A stretch of 64,000 bases of DNA from Devosia sp. GTDB lineage: Bacteria; Pseudomonadota; Alphaproteobacteria; Rhizobiales; Devosiaceae. The position numbers were made by a program, and so were the translations under genes. Under the pieces are notes generated by a model. It was not told the DNA's origin. It was given only the letters and a program-made list of their open reading frames with translations, and made no database searches. The DNA lies in the NCBI RefSeq assembly GCF_025809055.1, contig NZ_CP075529.1, positions 3,211,501 to 3,275,500 on the forward strand. The letters run 5' to 3'. Shown here in pieces: positions 1 through 8,006 of this stretch; positions within the stretch are counted from its first letter, which is position 1; each line of letters begins with the position of its first letter.

Positions 1-174
1 TTCGGTACGGCCGCCAATAACGGCCAGATGATCGCCGAAGTCTCCTCCAGCAACAAGGTGCTGGATGTGTTCGGGGCTATCGGCATGCATGTCACGGGGC
101 GCAACAGCACACATTCCGGCGGCAAGTCCGCCAGCCTTCTCAAGCTGCCCTCGCTCTTCAAGAAGCGGGCCTAG
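1..174 (+). CDS. cpaE: CpaE/TadZ pilus assembly ATPase, C-terminal fragment
   Basis: The first 57 codons are open in frame 1 and end at TAG 172-174. The residues read as the tail of a TadZ/CpaE protein: an ANNGQMIAEV stretch followed by a basic, Ser/Lys-rich end. TadZ/CpaE is a MinD-like protein that places the Tad secretion machine at the pole. Identity rests mainly on position, since cpaE immediately precedes cpaF in alphaproteobacterial tad loci, and the following gene is cpaF with a 38-nt gap. The N-terminal part lies outside the window. Confidence 0.75.
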   Translation, partial: FGTAANNGQMIAEVSSSNKVLDVFGAIGMHVTGRNSTHSGGKSASLLKLPSLFKKRA

Positions 175-212
175 CGGCACCGGGAGCGGGATAGACCAGG
201 GATATCGGGACC

Positions 213-1703
213 ATGTTCGGCAAGCGCACCACATTCGGCGGCAATACACCTGGAGTTGCAGAAGCACCCCGGCCGGTGCCCAGCGGCGCGCCGGCGACGC
301 CACCCGCACAGCAGCGCCGCTCCAGTGATCGCGACGATATCGGCGCGCGCATGCGCACCACAGACGAGGTGCTCGACGTGCGTGCGCCCGCCGATGCGCA
401 GCGCGCCAAGGAATATTTCCAGACCAAGTCGGCCATTTTCAACGCGCTGATCGACTCGATCGATCTCAGCCAACTGGCTACCATGGAGAGCCAGGCGGCG
501 CGCGAGGAAATCCGCGACATCGTCTCGGAAATCATCGCGCTGAAATCCATCGTCATGTCGATCTCCGAGCAGGAAGACCTGCTCGAGGACATCTGCAACG
601 ACGTGCTCGGTTATGGCCCGCTGGAGCCCCTGCTGGCCCGCGACGACATCGCCGACATCATGGTGAACGGCAGCCAGAAGTGCTATATCGAAGTGGGCGG
701 CAAGGTGAAGCTCACCAATGTCCGCTTCCGCGACGACGCCCATCTGATGAATGTCTGCCAGCGCATCGTCAGCCAGGTCGGCCGCCGTGTCGACGAAGGC
801 TCGCCCATATGCGACGCGCGCCTGCCCGACGGTTCGCGTGTGAACGTCATTGCCCCGCCCCTGGCCATCGATGGCGCCGCGCTCACCATCCGTAAGTTCA
901 AGAAGGACAAGCTGACCCTCCAGCAGCTGGTCAAATATAATTCGATCTCGCCCGAAGGCGCCGAGGTGCTGCGCATCCTGGGCCGGGTGCGCGCCAATGT
1001 GCTGATTTCGGGCGGTACCGGCTCGGGCAAGACCACGCTGCTCAATTGTCTGACCGCCTTCATCGAGAAGGACGAGCGCGTCATCACCTGCGAGGACTCG
1101 GCGGAACTGCAATTGCAACAGCCGCACGTGGTGCGCCTTGAAACAAGGCCGCCCAATCTCGAGGGCGAAGGCGAGATCACCATGCGTGATCTCATCAAGA
1201 ACTGCCTGCGCATGCGCCCCGAACGCATCATCGTCGGCGAGGTGCGCGGACCCGAGAGCTTCGACCTGTTGCAGGCCATGAATACCGGCCACGATGGCTC
1301 CATGGGCACGCTGCACGCCAACTCGCCGCGCGAAGCCCTCAGCCGTCTCGAATCCATGATCACCATGGGCGGCTATTCGCTGCCCAGCCGTACCATCCGC
1401 GAAATGGTGGTGTCCTCGATCGACGTGATCGTCCAGGCCGCCCGCCTGCGCGATGGCTCGCGCCGCATCACCCACATTTCCGAAGTGCTGGGCATGGAAG
1501 GCGATGTCATCGTCACCCAGGACATCTTCGTCTATGACATCATGGGCGAAGACGCCAATGGCATGCTGATCGGGCGGCACCGCTCGACCGGCATCACCAA
1601 GCCCAACTTCACCGAACGCGCCCGCTACTTCAACGAAGAAGCCAACCTGGTCGAGGCCCTCGAAAAGGCCAATATCGAGCAGCACGAAATTCTGGGCCGC
1701 TGA
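213..1703 (+). CDS. cpaF: CpaF/TadA secretion ATPase of the Tad/Flp pilus
   Basis: A 496-residue type II/IV secretion-system ATPase that powers Flp pilus assembly at the inner membrane. The first ~65 residues are a Pro/Ala/Arg-rich variable leader, followed by the N-terminal domain and the RecA-like core. The Walker A motif GGTGSGKTT is at about residues 267-275, followed by the Asp box (CEDSAELQLQ), the Walker B-like segment (RPERIIVGEVRGPE) and the His box (GSMGTLHANSPREALSR). All are intact and the length is normal for CpaF. It ends 2 nt before tadB, so the two are translationally close. Family identification is secure. Confidence 0.96.
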   Translation: MFGKRTTFGGNTPGVAEAPRPVPSGAPATPPAQQRRSSDRDDIGARMRTTDEVLDVRAPADAQRAKEYFQTKSAIFNALIDSIDLSQLATMESQAAREEIRDIVSEIIALKSIVMSISEQEDLLEDICNDVLGYGPLEPLLARDDIADIMVNGSQKCYIEVGGKVKLTNVRFRDDAHLMNVCQRIVSQVGRRVDEGSPICDARLPDGSRVNVIAPPLAIDGAALTIRKFKKDKLTLQQLVKYNSISPEGAEVLRILGRVRANVLISGGTGSGKTTLLNCLTAFIEKDERVITCEDSAELQLQQPHVVRLETRPPNLEGEGEITMRDLIKNCLRMRPERIIVGEVRGPESFDLLQAMNTGHDGSMGTLHANSPREALSRLESMITMGGYSLPSRTIREMVVSSIDVIVQAARLRDGSRRITHISEVLGMEGDVIVTQDIFVYDIMGEDANGMLIGRHRSTGITKPNFTERARYFNEEANLVEALEKANIEQHEILGR

Positions 1704-1705
1704 AG

Positions 1706-2683
1706 ATGGGCACCACGCTTCTCCTGGCAATCCTGGCCATGGTCACCGTCGGCGCCGCCGGCTTTGCACTGGTGCCCTCGGCACTGGGCAACAAGCGCGC
1801 CGAGCAGCGCAAGAAGGCCTTTCAGGGCGATATCCGGGCCAATCGCCAGGCCGCGGACGTCAACCGCACCCGCGAAAGCCGTCGCAAGACGGTGCAGCAG
1901 GCGCTCAAGGCCCAGACGCAGGAGCTCAATGCCAAAAAGCGCCTCACCGTCTCGGACATGATCTTCCAGGCTGGCATGAAGATCACGCCGGCCGTCTATC
2001 TGCGCAACTCGATCATCTTCGGGGTGGTGCTGTTCGTGGTGCTGTTCGTGGCGCAGGTGCCCTATTACTTCGCCGCCGTCTTCGGCGTCGCGGGTGGCTA
2101 TCTGCTGCCGCGCATGTATGTGATGAACCGCCGCAAGCGCTACCAGAACAAGTTCCTGGACGAATTGCCCAACGCCATCGAAGCCATCGTGCGCGGCGTC
2201 AAGACCGGCCTGCCGCTCAACGATTCCATGCGCGTGGTGGCCAAGGACACCAAAGAACCGGTGAAATCCGAATTCGGCCGCGTGCTCGACCAGCAGAGTT
2301 TCGGATTTTCGATGACCGAAGCGGTGCAGGTGCTCCTCGAACGGGTGCCGCTGCCGGAAGTGAACTTCTTCGTCGTCGTGATCTCGGTGCAGCAGCAATC
2401 GGGCGGCAATCTCAGCGAAGCTCTGGGCAACCTGGCGCGCGTGCTGCGCAATCGCAAGCAGATGAAGGCCAAGGTCAAGGCCATGTCCTCCGAAGCCAAG
2501 GCTTCGGCAGGCATTATCGGCTCGCTGCCGATCGTGGTGGCCATCCTGGTATCGATCGTCTCGCCGAGTTACCTCGCGCCGCTGTTCACCACCAATATCG
2601 GCCTGGTCTGCCTGGGTGGCGCGGTAGTGATGATGTCGGCGGGCATTTTCATCATGTATCGCATGGTTCAGTTCGAGATCTAG
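1706..2683 (+). CDS. tadB: TadB inner-membrane platform protein (T2SSF domain)
   Basis: A 325-residue protein with a hydrophobic N-terminal segment (residues ~3-25), a charged cytoplasmic stretch, a TM hairpin around residues 95-135, the T2SSF domain (~150-280), and a C-terminal pair of TM segments ending near MYRMVQFEI. TadB and TadC form the membrane platform on which the CpaF ATPase works. It begins 2 nt after the cpaF stop and tadC follows after 16 nt, so the three genes form one operon. Confidence 0.93.
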   Translation: MGTTLLLAILAMVTVGAAGFALVPSALGNKRAEQRKKAFQGDIRANRQAADVNRTRESRRKTVQQALKAQTQELNAKKRLTVSDMIFQAGMKITPAVYLRNSIIFGVVLFVVLFVAQVPYYFAAVFGVAGGYLLPRMYVMNRRKRYQNKFLDELPNAIEAIVRGVKTGLPLNDSMRVVAKDTKEPVKSEFGRVLDQQSFGFSMTEAVQVLLERVPLPEVNFFVVVISVQQQSGGNLSEALGNLARVLRNRKQMKAKVKAMSSEAKASAGIIGSLPIVVAILVSIVSPSYLAPLFTTNIGLVCLGGAVVMMSAGIFIMYRMVQFEI

Positions 2684-2699
2684 GGCGGGGCACCTCGGC

Positions 2700-3710
2700 A
2701 TGAATATCGTCGATCAACTCGTGCAGCGCGATTTCCTGATTGCGGTCCTGGCTGCAGTGTCGGCCGCGGCCGTGGTGTTCACCTTCGGCTCGTCCTTCCT
2801 CGGCCGCCGCGACATGAATGACCGCATCAAGCGCGTGGCGCTCGATCGCGAACGGATGCGGGCCGAGGAAATGGCGCGCCTGCGCGGCAATACCAACCAG
2901 GACCCGCGCGCCAATATCCGGCGCAATGCCGAGGCCAAGTCCTATATGAAGCGCGCCGTCGAGCGCTTCGATCTCAAAAAGGCCTTCCAGGACGAAAACA
3001 CCGTCGACAAGCTCGCCATGGCCGGGCTGCGCGGGCAGGGGGCGCTGACCACGTTCCTGTTCCAGCGCTTCGTCACCCCGATTGCCGTGTTCGCGATCGC
3101 CGCCGTCTATCTGCTGGTGCTCGCCCCGGGCGACCGGCCGACCTATATCAACCTGGTTTATGCCATCGGTGCAGGCCTGCTTGGCGCTTATCTGCCGCTG
3201 GTCCTGCTCAAGAACAAGACGCAGAAGCGCCAGGCCTCGATCCGCCGCGCCTGGCCGGATTGCCTGGACCTCATGCTGCTCTGCGTGGAATCGGGCATGT
3301 CGATGGAACATGCGTTCAAGCGCGTGGGCAAGGAAATCGGCTCGCAAAGCCCCGAACTCTCCGAAGAGCTGACCCTCACCACGGCCGAACTGAGTTTTCT
3401 CGAGGACCGCACCCGCGCCTATGACAATCTGGGCCGCCGCACCGGGCTCGATAACGTCAAGGCCGTGATGACCGCCCTGATCCAGGCGGATCGCTACGGT
3501 ACATCCGTGGGCCAGGCCCTGCGCGTCATGGCCGAGGAAGGCCGCGAGGCCCGCATGATGGAAGCCGAAAAGAAAGCCGCCTCGCTGCCGCCCAAGCTCA
3601 CCGTGCCGCTGATCGTCTTCCTTTTGCCGGTACTGTTCATCGTCATCCTCTCGCCGGCCATGATCAAGGTGTTCACCGGCTCTGTGGCCTCGACGATCGG
3701 TGGCGGTTGA
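2700..3710 (+). CDS. tadC: TadC inner-membrane platform protein (T2SSF domain)
   Basis: A 336-residue paralogue of TadB with one N-terminal TM segment, a basic cytoplasmic linker, two central TM segments (~residues 118-165), a T2SSF domain containing the typical CLDLMLLCVESGMSMEHAF stretch, and a C-terminal TM helix (PLIVFLLPVLFIVIL). With TadB it makes the Flp pilus assembly platform. It is the last gene of the rightward tad run. The next gene, a tadD-like lipoprotein, lies on the opposite strand beyond a repeat. Confidence 0.92.
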   Translation: MNIVDQLVQRDFLIAVLAAVSAAAVVFTFGSSFLGRRDMNDRIKRVALDRERMRAEEMARLRGNTNQDPRANIRRNAEAKSYMKRAVERFDLKKAFQDENTVDKLAMAGLRGQGALTTFLFQRFVTPIAVFAIAAVYLLVLAPGDRPTYINLVYAIGAGLLGAYLPLVLLKNKTQKRQASIRRAWPDCLDLMLLCVESGMSMEHAFKRVGKEIGSQSPELSEELTLTTAELSFLEDRTRAYDNLGRRTGLDNVKAVMTALIQADRYGTSVGQALRVMAEEGREARMMEAEKKAASLPPKLTVPLIVFLLPVLFIVILSPAMIKVFTGSVASTIGGG

Positions 3711-3742
3711 GGGCATTGGGGCGCGATTGCCCCCGCTCCACT

Positions 3743-3846
3743 GCGTCACCCCGGCGAAGGCCGGGGTCCATGTCCGAGCCCGTCCACGAACACTCGAGCC
3801 GCTGGCATGACCCCGCATGGATTCCGGCCGTCGCCGGAATGACGCA
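3743..3846. repeat. Paired GC-rich inverted repeat of the CCGGCGAAGGCCGGG type
   Basis: Two imperfectly complementary arms, 3743-3770 and 3818-3846, each contain its own small palindrome (CCCGGCGAAGGCCGGGG and TTCCGGCCGTCGCCGGAA). The arms begin with GCGTCA and end with TGACGC. This kind of element is scattered between genes in many alphaproteobacteria. It lies between the convergent tadC and tadD-like genes and may act as a bidirectional transcription end. The rest of 3711-3995 shows no gene. Confidence 0.75.
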
Positions 3847-3995
3847 GTGTGTTGTCGTTGGATTGCGGCAAGAAAGACGCACCTTCGACGCCGATCTGAA
3901 CGTCAAGTTTTGGGCAATTGCGCGGGGAAGCTCTATGATCGCAACGACGTCCGTTGCAGACCGACGACTCAGGTCGCCCTATGCCGAGGTCTGCT

Positions 3996-4766
3996 TCAGC
4001 TCTTTTCGATCAGATCCCAGCGGTTCTGCTGGGTGAGCAGGGCGCGGACATAGGCCATGTTGGACTCGACCTGTTCGGGCGGCAGTTCGGCTGAGTAGAG
4101 GGCGCGGGACTCGCTGAAGCGGCCCTGGAGGCCCACGATAAGCGCCAGGTTCTGCCGTGTCTGGGTATTGGCGCCGCGCATCTGTACGGCCCGGCGCAGG
4201 TGCTTTTCGGCGCTGGCAAGGTCATTGGTCATTGCGAAGGACAGGCCGAGATTGGTCTCGATCGAGGCTTCGCCCGGTGCCAGCACGGCGGCCTGCGCAT
4301 AAATGGCCCGGGCCTCGCCATTGCGGCCCATCTGGTCGAGCGTGGCGCCCTTGACCAGAAGCGCATTCCAATCGGGCGCATCGGGCCGGATGACGGTTTC
4401 GAGCACGCCCAGCGACTGGTCGAAATGCCCGGCCGCTGTCAGGGCCTTGGCATAGGCCACGGCCAGGGCGACGCTGTTGGGATTGTGCGCCATGGATTGT
4501 TCGAGCGCTGCCATGGCCTGCTGCGGCTGGCCGGCGGCGCGCAGGGCGGCTGCGTAGTGGACAACGACATTGGCATCGCGGGGATTGGCCTTGTAACGGG
4601 CGGTCAGTTCCGCCAGCGAGGCCGCGCTCTGCCCGGCCGGGAGCCCCGAATAATCGGCATTGCCCAGATCGCCGCGATTGGACGCACAGGCGCTGAGGGC
4701 AAGGGCCGCGACACCTGCCAGAAGCAGGCCGCGCAGGGGCTTGGCAAACCGGACAATGGCGGACAA
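3996..4766 (-). CDS. tadD: TadD-like TPR lipoprotein (pilotin-type)
   Basis: About 256 residues with a lipoprotein signal peptide: basic n-region (RFAKPLR), hydrophobic core, and lipobox LSAC. Tandem TPR helices follow (ALRAAGQPQQAMAALEQSM, LVKGATLDQMGRNGEARA, KHLRRAVQMRG). TadD helps localise the secretin in Tad systems. There is no ATG. I chose the TTG at 4766 because CCGGAG lies 8-13 nt upstream and it gives a clean signal peptide. An in-frame TTG at 4805 would add 13 residues with no ribosome site. Its inverted orientation relative to tadBC is unusual for this locus. Confidence 0.8.
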   Translation of the reverse strand: MSAIVRFAKPLRGLLLAGVAALALSACASNRGDLGNADYSGLPAGQSAASLAELTARYKANPRDANVVVHYAAALRAAGQPQQAMAALEQSMAHNPNSVALAVAYAKALTAAGHFDQSLGVLETVIRPDAPDWNALLVKGATLDQMGRNGEARAIYAQAAVLAPGEASIETNLGLSFAMTNDLASAEKHLRRAVQMRGANTQTRQNLALIVGLQGRFSESRALYSAELPPEQVESNMAYVRALLTQQNRWDLIEKS

Positions 4767-4812
4767 GGGACGAACTCCGGCCAGCGGGACGAGACGATCC
4801 AGCAATAGTTCA

Positions 4813-4833
4813 TTAACCCTAACGGGGGGTTAA
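4813..4833. promoter_or_regulatory. TTAACCC/GGGTTAA inverted repeat upstream of tadD-like gene
   Basis: A perfect 7-bp inverted repeat, TTAACCC (4813-4819) and GGGTTAA (4827-4833) with a 7-nt spacer, lies in the 136-bp divergent region between the tadD-like gene and the aminopeptidase gene. Position and symmetry fit an operator, but no regulator can be assigned. Confidence 0.4.
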
Positions 4834-4902
4834 GCCGGACGCGGCCGCATTGCCCGGGACGGCGGGCGCGGCTAGAACCATGGGGTCAATGGAGTAGCCC
4901 AC

Positions 4903-6252
4903 ATGCCCAATCCGTCCGCCCTGCCAGTCGTCTTTGTCGCCGAGAACGGTCTCGATCAATCGGGCCTGTCGGACCGTGACCTGGTCTGGGCCAAGGCCAA
5001 TGGCTTCCAGGGTCAGCGCGGCAGGCTCCTGCCGCTGCCCGATGCAGCAGGCGGGCTGGATGGCTGGGCCTTTGGCACCGGTGCCAAGGATACGCGGCCT
5101 GTCTTCGTCGCCGGGCTGGCCGGTGCCGGCTTGCCGGAAGGTCGCTACCGGCTCGAGGGTGAGGTGGGCGATGCCACGCTCAGCGCCATAGCCTTCCGGC
5201 TCGGGGCCTATCGGTTCGAACAGTACAAGAAGAGCGTTGCGGGACCGGAACTGGAGCTGTTCGGCCTCGCCGACGCGGCCGAGGTCAATCGCCAGGTCGA
5301 AGGCGCCACGCTGGCGCGCGACCTCATCAACATGCCGGCCAATGATCTCGGCCCCGATGCGCTGGAAAAGCGCATTCGCGAATTTGCCGCCGGACACAAG
5401 ATGAAGGTCAAGGTGATCGCCGGCGATGACCTGATCAAGCAGCGCTTCCCGATGATACACGCGGTTGGCCGGGCCAGCGCCCAGGCGCCCCGGCTGATCG
5501 ATCTGACTTGGGGCAAGGCCGCCGATCCCAAGGTGACCCTGGTGGGCAAGGGCGTCACCTTCGATACCGGCGGGCTCGACATCAAGTCGCCGACCGGTAT
5601 GTTGCTGATGAAGAAGGACATGGGCGGGGCGGCCAATGTGCTGGGCCTGGCCCATGCCATCATGTCGGCCAAGCTGCCGGTGCGGCTGCGGGTGCTGATC
5701 CCGGTGGTCGAGAATGCCATTTCCGGATCGGCGTTCCGGCCCGGCGACGTTCTGGCCTCGCGCAAGGGGTTTACCGTCGAGATCGGCAATACCGATGCCG
5801 AGGGCCGTCTGATCCTCGCCGATGCGCTGGCGCTGGCCGATGAGGAGGCGCCGGATTTCCTGCTCGACATGGCAACGCTGACCGGCGCGGCACGGGTGGC
5901 CCTGGGGCCCGAACTTTCTCCGCTCTATTGTACCGACGACCGGGTGGCCGCGACGATTGTCGAGGCCGGCCGCGCCGCCGAGGACCCGTTCTGGACCATG
6001 CCGCTCTGGCCGGGCTATGACGCCCAGCTCAATTCGCGCATTGCCGACATGAACAATACCGGGTCCGGTGGCCATTCAGGATCCATCGTCGCCGCGCTGT
6101 TCCTGCGCCGCTTCGTGACCAATGCGGCGGTCTGGACGCATCTCGACATTTTTGGCTGGACCAATGAGGCCCGCCCCGGGCGTCCCGTCGGTGGCACCGA
6201 CCAGGGCATTCGGGCGATCTATGGATTGCTGCGCCAGCGCTATCCCAGTTGA
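4903..6252 (+). CDS. Leucyl aminopeptidase family protein (M17)
   Basis: A 449-residue M17 metallopeptidase that removes N-terminal residues from peptides in the cytoplasm. The catalytic half carries the dinuclear-metal ligands: Lys and Asp in GKGVTFDTGGLDIKS, Asp in MKKDMGGAANVLG, and Asp and Glu in the signature NTDAEGRLILADAL. It is about 50 residues shorter than E. coli PepA, with a reduced N-terminal domain, as in the PepB-like branch common in this order. GGAG upstream supports the ATG at 4903. Confidence 0.93.
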   Translation: MPNPSALPVVFVAENGLDQSGLSDRDLVWAKANGFQGQRGRLLPLPDAAGGLDGWAFGTGAKDTRPVFVAGLAGAGLPEGRYRLEGEVGDATLSAIAFRLGAYRFEQYKKSVAGPELELFGLADAAEVNRQVEGATLARDLINMPANDLGPDALEKRIREFAAGHKMKVKVIAGDDLIKQRFPMIHAVGRASAQAPRLIDLTWGKAADPKVTLVGKGVTFDTGGLDIKSPTGMLLMKKDMGGAANVLGLAHAIMSAKLPVRLRVLIPVVENAISGSAFRPGDVLASRKGFTVEIGNTDAEGRLILADALALADEEAPDFLLDMATLTGAARVALGPELSPLYCTDDRVAATIVEAGRAAEDPFWTMPLWPGYDAQLNSRIADMNNTGSGGHSGSIVAALFLRRFVTNAAVWTHLDIFGWTNEARPGRPVGGTDQGIRAIYGLLRQRYPS

Positions 6253-6263
6253 GCGAGGATATG

Positions 6264-6303
6264 ATTGACAAAGTCAATTAGTTGCTTGATATCGTCAAGC
6301 AAC
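6264..6303 (+). promoter_or_regulatory. Promoter with overlapping palindromes upstream of the MarR-GNAT gene
   Basis: Two perfect inverted repeats stand side by side: ATTGAC-AAA-GTCAAT (6264-6278) and GTTGCTTGA-TATCG-TCAAGCAAC (6281-6303). TTGACA at 6266-6271 reads as a -35 box, with a -10-like GATATC 16 nt downstream inside the second palindrome. Binding of a dimeric winged-helix regulator there would block RNA polymerase. Autoregulation by the MarR-type protein starting at 6317 is the obvious reading. A ribosome site, CAGGAGA, follows at 6304-6310. Confidence 0.7.
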
Positions 6304-6316
6304 CAGGAGACCTGTC

Positions 6317-7243
6317 ATGGCCGATCCCGCTGACGTGGCGCAAATCCGCAGCTTCAATCGATTTTATACCGGTGTCATCGGCCTGCTGGACGAGGGCATG
6401 CATGAAACCATGCACAGCCTGGCCGAGGCCCGCGTCATCTATGAATTGGGCAAGGCCGGTGTGACCACCGGCGCCCAGGTGGCAGCGGCTTTGGACATGG
6501 ACCGGGGCCAGATGAGCCGGCTGATGACCCGGCTGATCGGGCAAGGCCTCGTGGCGCAATTGCCGCGCGGCGGTGACGGACGGGCCTCGCCTGTCGGGCT
6601 GACGCCAGAGGGCAGGGCCGTGGCCGCCCGCTTCGACGCCATGAGCGATGAGGTTGCCGCGCGCACTCTGCTCGATCCGCTCACCCCCTTCGAGCAGGCC
6701 GATATGATCGGGTCGATGCGGCGCATTCTGGCCATGCTGGCCGAGCCCGATGACGCCCCCATGATCCTGCGGCCCCATCGCGTGGGCGAACTGGGCTGGC
6801 TCATCCATCGTCAAGGCCTGCTCTATCATCTCGAACAAGGCTGGACCGGCGAATTCGAGGCGCTGATCGCCAAGATCTATGCCGAGTTCGAGCAGACCCC
6901 GCCCAGCCCGCGCAAATCGCTTTGGGTGGCCGATATCGGCGGAGTCGTCGCCGGCTCGGTCTTCGTGGTCCCGGCCAGTGACGCGCCCGAGCGCACCGCA
7001 CAGTTGCGGGCGCTCTATGTCGAACCGATGTTCCGGGGGCGCGGCGTCGGCAAGCAGCTGGTGCGCCAGGCGGTCAGCTTCGCCAAGGGTGCCGGCCATC
7101 ACCGGATCATGCTGTGGACCCAGAGTTGCCTCGTTTCGGCCCGCCGCATCTACGAAACCGCCGGCTTCAAACTCACCAGCACCGAGCCGCACCATTCCTT
7201 TGGCGCCGACCTGGTCGGTGAGCACTGGCTGCTGGAGCTTTAG
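6317..7243 (+). CDS. MarR-family HTH / GNAT N-acetyltransferase fusion
   Basis: A 308-residue two-domain protein. Residues 1-145 are a MarR winged helix (AAALDMDRGQMSRLMTRLIGQGLVAQ is the recognition helix and wing, followed by DGRASPVGLTPEG). Residues ~155-308 are a GNAT acyl-CoA-dependent acetyltransferase with the acetyl-CoA loop FRGRGVGKQLVRQAV and a conserved end (ARRIYETAGFKL). The fusion is widespread in proteobacteria, but targets are mostly unknown. The upstream palindromes suggest autorepression. It converges on the next gene with only 3 nt between stops. Confidence 0.9.
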   Translation: MADPADVAQIRSFNRFYTGVIGLLDEGMHETMHSLAEARVIYELGKAGVTTGAQVAAALDMDRGQMSRLMTRLIGQGLVAQLPRGGDGRASPVGLTPEGRAVAARFDAMSDEVAARTLLDPLTPFEQADMIGSMRRILAMLAEPDDAPMILRPHRVGELGWLIHRQGLLYHLEQGWTGEFEALIAKIYAEFEQTPPSPRKSLWVADIGGVVAGSVFVVPASDAPERTAQLRALYVEPMFRGRGVGKQLVRQAVSFAKGAGHHRIMLWTQSCLVSARRIYETAGFKLTSTEPHHSFGADLVGEHWLLEL

Positions 7244-7246
7244 CCG

Positions 7247-7939
7247 TCAACTCCCGGACGGAGTGCCGGCATCGGTTGATTGTTCAATCGTGGTGTCGGG
7301 GATGGGCGAGGGCTGCTTGGGGAAGAGCAGCGGCGCGGCGGCGAAACCGCCGATGACGGCGATGATCATCACCCAGCCGGCCCATTTCTTGTGCTTTTCG
7401 ATGAACTCGCCGGCAACCGGGCCAAAGAAGTAGAAGAGGCCGCAGGGCACGAAGAAGCGCAGGCCACGGCCGATCAGGCCGAAGAAGATGAAGGTCCAGA
7501 GGTCAACACCGGCCACGCCACTGGTGATGGTGATGATCTTGTAGGGAATGGGGGTGACCGCGCCCACCATGATCATGAAGGCGCCATTGGCCGCAAAGCT
7601 CTCGCGCAATTGCTCGAACCCGGCGCCGGCACCATAGAATTCGACTATGCCCTTGCCGATCGTATCGAACAGGAAATAGCCGATGGCGTAGCCGAAAAGG
7701 CCACCCACGACCGAAGATACCGTGCAGATCAGTGCCAGGCGCCAGGCCCGCCGCCGATCGGCGAGGATCATCGGGGCCAGCATGACCTCGGGAAAGACCG
7801 GAACGATCATCGCCTCCAGAAAGCAGATCAGCGCCAGGATGGGCTCGGCGAGCGGGTGCCCGGTGGCCGATTTCAACCGCTCGTAGAGGCCCGGCTTGGC
7901 CTGGGAAGTCGTGTCTGTCATTCCGCCCTGATCCGTCAT
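7247..7939 (-). CDS. YqaA/DedA-family membrane protein
   Basis: A 230-residue polytopic inner-membrane protein of the SNARE-associated/DedA superfamily, YqaA branch. It has about five hydrophobic segments, an acidic re-entrant segment (CFLEAMIVPVFPEVMLAP), the glycine-rich VVGGLFGYAIGY stretch, and the proline/lysine motif GAVTPIPYKIITITSG. DedA relatives act in lipid flipping and envelope homeostasis; the YqaA substrate is not known. ATG codons at 7939 and 7921 are both preceded by G-rich sites, so the exact start is open. Confidence 0.85.
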   Translation of the reverse strand: MTDQGGMTDTTSQAKPGLYERLKSATGHPLAEPILALICFLEAMIVPVFPEVMLAPMILADRRRAWRLALICTVSSVVGGLFGYAIGYFLFDTIGKGIVEFYGAGAGFEQLRESFAANGAFMIMVGAVTPIPYKIITITSGVAGVDLWTFIFFGLIGRGLRFFVPCGLFYFFGPVAGEFIEKHKKWAGWVMIIAVIGGFAAAPLLFPKQPSPIPDTTIEQSTDAGTPSGS

Positions 7940-8006
7940 TCTTGCCCCTGATCTTCGCGCGGTATCATGGACTTAACCAATGAATTTTGCGTGTCGGCAT
8001 GACGCC

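Noticed and set aside
171..1730. A long open frame of about 519 codons on the minus strand across cpaF
   Set aside because: It is the antisense reading of a well-conserved ATPase gene in GC-rich DNA, with no family resemblance and no ribosome site.
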